The translations under genes and the position numbers were made by a program. 64,000 bases of DNA from SKUL01 sp964487545. GTDB lineage: Bacteria > Bacteroidota > Bacteroidia > Flavobacteriales_D > SKUL01. Position 1 is the first letter of the stretch, and every line of letters begins with the position of its first letter. Of this stretch, positions 60,278-64,000 are shown piece after piece. The notes beneath the pieces are model-generated. The model was not told the DNA's origin. It did no database searches and saw nothing but the letters and a program-made list of their open reading frames with translations. Where the stretch lies: assembly GCA_964487545.1 (NCBI GenBank), contig CAZARI010000014.1, forward strand, positions 1 through 64,000, given 5' to 3'.

Positions 60278-63200
60278 ATGTTCAACAGAATAATTAAATA
60301 TTTTCTTCACAATAGATTGATTACCATTCTATTGTTGGTGTCGCTTACCACCTGGGGATTGGTCACCTCCCCATTCGACTGGAACATAGGATTTCTCCCC
60401 AGTGATCCTGTTCCCGTAGACGCCATCCCCGATATTGGAGAAAACCAGCAAATCGTTTTTACCGACTGGCCGGGCCGGTCTCCACAGGACATTGAAGACC
60501 AAATCACCTATCCGCTCACCTCGTCATTGCTGGGCGTTTCGGGTGTAAAATCCATCCGCAGCACCTCCATGTTCGGATTCTCCAGTATCGCCGTCATTTT
60601 TGAAGAGAATGTCGATTTCTACTGGTCCCGAAGTCGGATATTGGAAAAGCTGAATTCCCTTCCGCCGGAACTGCTGCCCGATGAAGTAAGACCCACCCTG
60701 GGACCCGACGGCACGGGACTGGGACAGGTTTTCTGGTACACGCTTGAAGGAAGGGACCCGGACGGAAACGTAACCGGTGGCTGGGACCTCCACGAGATCA
60801 GGACGGTTCAGGATTACTATGTAAAACTGGGTCTCAGCGCCGTTGAAGGCGTTTCGGAAGTGGCCTCAGCCGGAGGGTATGTTCAGGAATACCAAATTGA
60901 CGTCAACCCCGATGCCCTGAGAGCTTACCATATTGGGATCGACCAAGTGGTGATGGCCGTCAAAAACTCCAACCGGGATATTGGCGCCAAAACTTTGGAA
61001 ATCAACAAGGTTGAATATCTGGTGCGCGGACTCGGCTTTATTCAATCCATTGAGGATATTGAAAATACCGTGGTGGCCGAAGTGGACAATGTTCCCATTC
61101 TGATCAGAGACTTGGCCGTGGTAACGCTTGGTCCGGCAGAAAGACCTGGAATGCTGGACAAAGGTGGCGCCGAAGTAGTGGGCGGTGTGGTACTGGCACG
61201 ATACGGCTCCAACCCCAAAGAGGTCATCGAAAACGTCAAAGACAAGATAAGGGATATCTCACCCGGACTGCCCCAAAAGACCTTGGCGGATGGAACCGTC
61301 AGCCAATTGACCGTGGTTCCCTTCTACGACCGCACGGGACTTATCAACGAAACACTGGAAACCCTGGAGGTGGCCCTCTCCCACGAAATTCTCATCAGCA
61401 TTATCGTGATCATCGTGTTGGTGCTCAATTTAAGGGCTTCGATATTGATTTCGGTTTTACTGCCCATCGCGGTGCTGATGACTTTTATCGCCATGAGGTA
61501 TTTTGGCGTGGATGCCAATGTGGTGGCGCTTTCCGGAATTGCAATTTCCATCGGGGTAATGATCGATGTGGGGATTGTATTCGTGGAAAATACCATCCGG
61601 CATTTGGAGATGGATGAAAACAAAGGGTCAAGAGGAAATAAGTTATTGTCCGTTATCTACAAGGCGACCGTAGAAGTGAGTCCCGCGGTATTAACCGCAC
61701 TCGCTACCACCATAGTCAGTTTCCTTCCCATTTTCTTTATGGAAAACGCCGAAGGAAAATTATTCCGCCCGCTGGCCTTTACCAAAACCTTTGCGATTTC
61801 AGCATCTTTCATCCTGGCATTTGCGGTGCTTCCCACCCTGAGCTATTTCATTTTCTCACTGAGAACGGACAGAGGGAAAAGGGCAAAAATCTGGAACATT
61901 ACTTTAATTATTACGGGCTTATTTCTGGCCATTTACTTCAATTTTTGGCTCGCCCTGGCACTTACGCTGATCGGCGCTTTGAAACTGGTCGAAGATCGGA
62001 ATCCCCGATTTCTGGGGAAGTACTCCAACGAGATCATGTTGTTTATTATTCTGGCCGTGAGTGTTTTTCTGCTGGCTGAAGAATGGCTGCCTCTGGGATA
62101 TAGAAACTCATTGTTTTCCAATTACATCTTTGTGATTGTCCTGCTTGCCATCGTTTTAATTGCCTTGATGTCGATGGTAAAATTCTATGAACCCATTTTG
62201 AAATGGTGCCTTGCCAACAAGGGGAAATTCTTCATTCTTCCTATTGTAACCGTATTCTTCGGAATTATGATCTGGCTGGGATTTGCCAATGTTTTCGGGT
62301 TCGTGGCCAATGGATTTGACAAAGTGGGCGTGAATATCCGGACTACTTCCGCATGGTCTAGCCTCCACCACGGTTTTCCCGGTGTGGGCAAAGAATTTAT
62401 GCCTTCGCTCAATGAGGGCAGCTTTCTGCTGATGCCCACTTCTATGCCGCACATTGGCTTTGACGAAAGCAAAAAAATCCTACAGAAACTCGACATGGCC
62501 GTTGCCGCTATTCCGGAAATTGAAATGGTGGTAGGAAAAATGGGAAGGGCCGAAAGTGCCATCGACCCGGCGCCCATTTCCATGTATGAGAATATCATCA
62601 ACTACCGGTCAGAATACGCAGTTTCAGAAAGTGGAAAACGACAGCGATTCAGGGTGGATGGCAACAAAAATTTCATCTTGAAAACCGGTGACGTCCTGAC
62701 CAATGAAGAGGTGTTGCAGCAAGGATATACTGCCGAAGATCTCGTGCCGGATGAGGATGGGATTTACTTCAGAAATTGGAGAGAAAAAATTAAAAGTCCA
62801 GATGATATTTGGACGGAAATCATCAATGTCAGCCGACTTCCGGGAGTGACCTCCGCCCCTAAATTACAGCCCATTGAAACGCGGCTAGTGATGCTTCAAA
62901 CGGGGATGAGAGCTCCGATGGGCGTCAAGGTTTACGGTCCCGATTTGCAGACCATTCAGGAATTCGGATTGGAACTGGAAACCATCCTCAAAACGGTTCC
63001 TTCCGTGAAAACCGAAGCCGTGTTTGCCGACAGAATCGTTGGAAAACCCTATCTGGAAATAGACATTGATCGAGCAGCCATTGCCCGATATGGACTGAGC
63101 ATAGAAGACGTGCAACAGACCATTGAAACCGCCGTCGGAGGTATGCAGATCACCTCAACCGTTGAGGGCAGGCAGCGCTTTCCTGTGAGGGTGCGGTATC

Positions 63201-64000
63201 CACGAGAACTCCGCGATGACCCCGACGCCATTAAAAACATTTTGGTGCCTACGAGCAGCGGAGCGCAAATTCCCCTCGGCCATCTGGCGGAAATCAATTA
63301 TGTACGCGGACCGCAAATGATCCTGAGTGAAGAGACTTTCCTCACCGGATATGTGCTTTTTGACAAAAAACCCGACAGAGCCGAAGTGGATGTGGTCAAT
63401 GAAGCTCAAGAGACGATCGAAGAGAAAATACACAGCGGAGAATTGACCGTGCCTGCGGGAGTGAGTTTCAAATTCTCAGGCGATTATGAAAATCAGGTGC
63501 GGGCCACCAAACGCCTGGCCATCATCATTCCCATTGCGCTGGTGATCATTTTTATGCTGCTGTATTTTCAGTTTAAAACGGTTATCGCCGCTTCCATTCA
63601 CTTCTCCGGCGTTTTCGTGGCACTTGCCGGCGGATTTATGATGATCTGGCTGTACGGTCAGTCTTGGTTTATGGATTTTGCCATAGGCGGAATCAATATG
63701 CGCGATCTTTTCCAGATGGGAACCGTCAATTTGAGTGTGGCCGTCTGGGTTGGTTTCATCGCCCTGTTTGGAATTGCCACCGACGACGGGTTGTTGATGG
63801 GAACTTATATTCACCAGATTTTTGAAGAAAAAGACCCGAAAACCGTTCCCGCGGTTCGTGCCGCCGTTTTGGAAGCAGGTCTGAAAAGGGTTCGTCCGGC
63901 CATGATGACCACGGCCGTGACGGTGATCGCCTTCTTCCCGGTGCTCACCTCCACAGGAAAGGGATCCGATATCATGGTTCCCATGGCCATACCCATTGTG
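60278..64000 (+). CDS. cusA: CusA/CzcA-type heavy-metal RND efflux pump (3' end outside window)
   Basis: Open from the ATG at 60278 to the window edge, 1241 codons; probably only about 40-60 residues are missing. Starts MFNRIIKYFLHNRLITILLL. RND features: PVDAIPDIGENQQIVFTDWPG, the proton-relay aspartate in IGVMIDVGIVFVEN, and VGKMGRAESAIDPAPISM. The three methionines that bind Cu(I)/Ag(I) in E. coli CusA (573, 623, 672) have counterparts Met719, Met769 and Met872, so copper/silver is the likely substrate. Two insertions are notable: about 105 residues with four extra hydrophobic helices (about 528-634) and about 54 residues between Met769 and Met872. Confidence 0.93.
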   Translation, partial: MFNRIIKYFLHNRLITILLLVSLTTWGLVTSPFDWNIGFLPSDPVPVDAIPDIGENQQIVFTDWPGRSPQDIEDQITYPLTSSLLGVSGVKSIRSTSMFGFSSIAVIFEENVDFYWSRSRILEKLNSLPPELLPDEVRPTLGPDGTGLGQVFWYTLEGRDPDGNVTGGWDLHEIRTVQDYYVKLGLSAVEGVSEVASAGGYVQEYQIDVNPDALRAYHIGIDQVVMAVKNSNRDIGAKTLEINKVEYLVRGLGFIQSIEDIENTVVAEVDNVPILIRDLAVVTLGPAERPGMLDKGGAEVVGGVVLARYGSNPKEVIENVKDKIRDISPGLPQKTLADGTVSQLTVVPFYDRTGLINETLETLEVALSHEILISIIVIIVLVLNLRASILISVLLPIAVLMTFIAMRYFGVDANVVALSGIAISIGVMIDVGIVFVENTIRHLEMDENKGSRGNKLLSVIYKATVEVSPAVLTALATTIVSFLPIFFMENAEGKLFRPLAFTKTFAISASFILAFAVLPTLSYFIFSLRTDRGKRAKIWNITLIITGLFLAIYFNFWLALALTLIGALKLVEDRNPRFLGKYSNEIMLFIILAVSVFLLAEEWLPLGYRNSLFSNYIFVIVLLAIVLIALMSMVKFYEPILKWCLANKGKFFILPIVTVFFGIMIWLGFANVFGFVANGFDKVGVNIRTTSAWSSLHHGFPGVGKEFMPSLNEGSFLLMPTSMPHIGFDESKKILQKLDMAVAAIPEIEMVVGKMGRAESAIDPAPISMYENIINYRSEYAVSESGKRQRFRVDGNKNFILKTGDVLTNEEVLQQGYTAEDLVPDEDGIYFRNWREKIKSPDDIWTEIINVSRLPGVTSAPKLQPIETRLVMLQTGMRAPMGVKVYGPDLQTIQEFGLELETILKTVPSVKTEAVFADRIVGKPYLEIDIDRAAIARYGLSIEDVQQTIETAVGGMQITSTVEGRQRFPVRVRYPRELRDDPDAIKNILVPTSSGAQIPLGHLAEINYVRGPQMILSEETFLTGYVLFDKKPDRAEVDVVNEAQETIEEKIHSGELTVPAGVSFKFSGDYENQVRATKRLAIIIPIALVIIFMLLYFQFKTVIAASIHFSGVFVALAGGFMMIWLYGQSWFMDFAIGGINMRDLFQMGTVNLSVAVWVGFIALFGIATDDGLLMGTYIHQIFEEKDPKTVPAVRAAVLEAGLKRVRPAMMTTAVTVIAFFPVLTSTGKGSDIMVPMAIPIV

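Noticed and set aside
1..64000. CRISPR arrays, tRNA or rRNA genes, insertion sequences, toxin-antitoxin pairs and phage-defence genes
   Set aside because: Intergenic regions were read on both strands; none showed spaced direct repeats, cloverleaf-like arms, transposase motifs or defence domains.

Overview
The window is a chromosomal piece from a member of the Bacteroidota, most likely a Flavobacteriales-like environmental bacterium of moderate GC. The evidence is: two proteins with type A and two with type B sorting domains of the type IX secretion system (T9SS), two PorP/SprF-family membrane proteins, an S46 dipeptidyl peptidase, DUF4294, DUF1573 and DUF6495 proteins, a CusA with extra membrane helices, and perfect TAnnTTTG (-7) promoter elements in front of many genes. 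No rRNA, tRNA, CRISPR array, transposase or phage gene was seen. Coding density is very high and no gene-free stretch exceeds 300 bases; the longest is 59475-59753.

Layout. 1-4.0 kb: end of a 3-hydroxyacyl-CoA dehydrogenase, a DUF4294 protein, and a biotin carboxylase/succinyl-CoA synthetase beta pair, i.e. acyl-CoA and TCA metabolism. 4.1-6.4 kb: a TPR protein and a PBP4-type carboxypeptidase. 6.5-14.5 kb: a compact surface-polysaccharide locus (asparagine synthase, family-4 glycosyltransferase, Wza-like export lipoprotein, Wzc-like tyrosine autokinase, RmlC, WecA-like initiating transferase). 14.5-19 kb: a lytic transglycosylase, UvrA and a LOG-family protein. 19.1-22.7 kb: two neighbouring envelope proteins sharing a SPOR-like C-terminal domain. 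22.7-29 kb (minus strand): an ECF sigma factor coupled to a membrane protein with an anti-sigma-like head and a degenerate HtrA/trypsin-like tail, then two T9SS-exported proteins, one a lysyl-endopeptidase-like protease. 29-34 kb: a CtpA-type protease, a DUF1573 protein, pterin carbinolamine dehydratase and a DPP11-like peptidase.

34-56 kb holds the most striking region: two parallel surface-protein cassettes flanking nadA-nadB. Cassette 1 (34061-46363) is a 1695-residue repeat protein with a type B sorting domain, a PorP/SprF protein, a PKD-OmpA protein, an unrecognised 322-residue secreted protein, and a sensor with a periplasmic propeller and a cytoplasmic SpoIIE/PP2C phosphatase. Cassette 2 (49056-56364) is a 1344-residue SBBP-repeat protein with a type B sorting domain, a second PorP/SprF protein, and a PorE-like TPR-PD40-OmpA protein with an added C-terminal DUF1573 domain. 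Junctions are 4-13 bp gaps or 1-4 bp overlaps, so each cassette is very probably one operon: a large exported surface protein, its dedicated outer-membrane partner, a peptidoglycan-linked envelope protein and, in cassette 1, a sensor.

56.5-59.5 kb: a PA0069-type radical SAM protein, a DUF6495 protein, exonuclease III and an acidic hypothetical protein. 59.7 kb to the end: a metal-handling module of an HYC_CC_PP protein and a CusA-type copper/silver RND pump that runs off the window.
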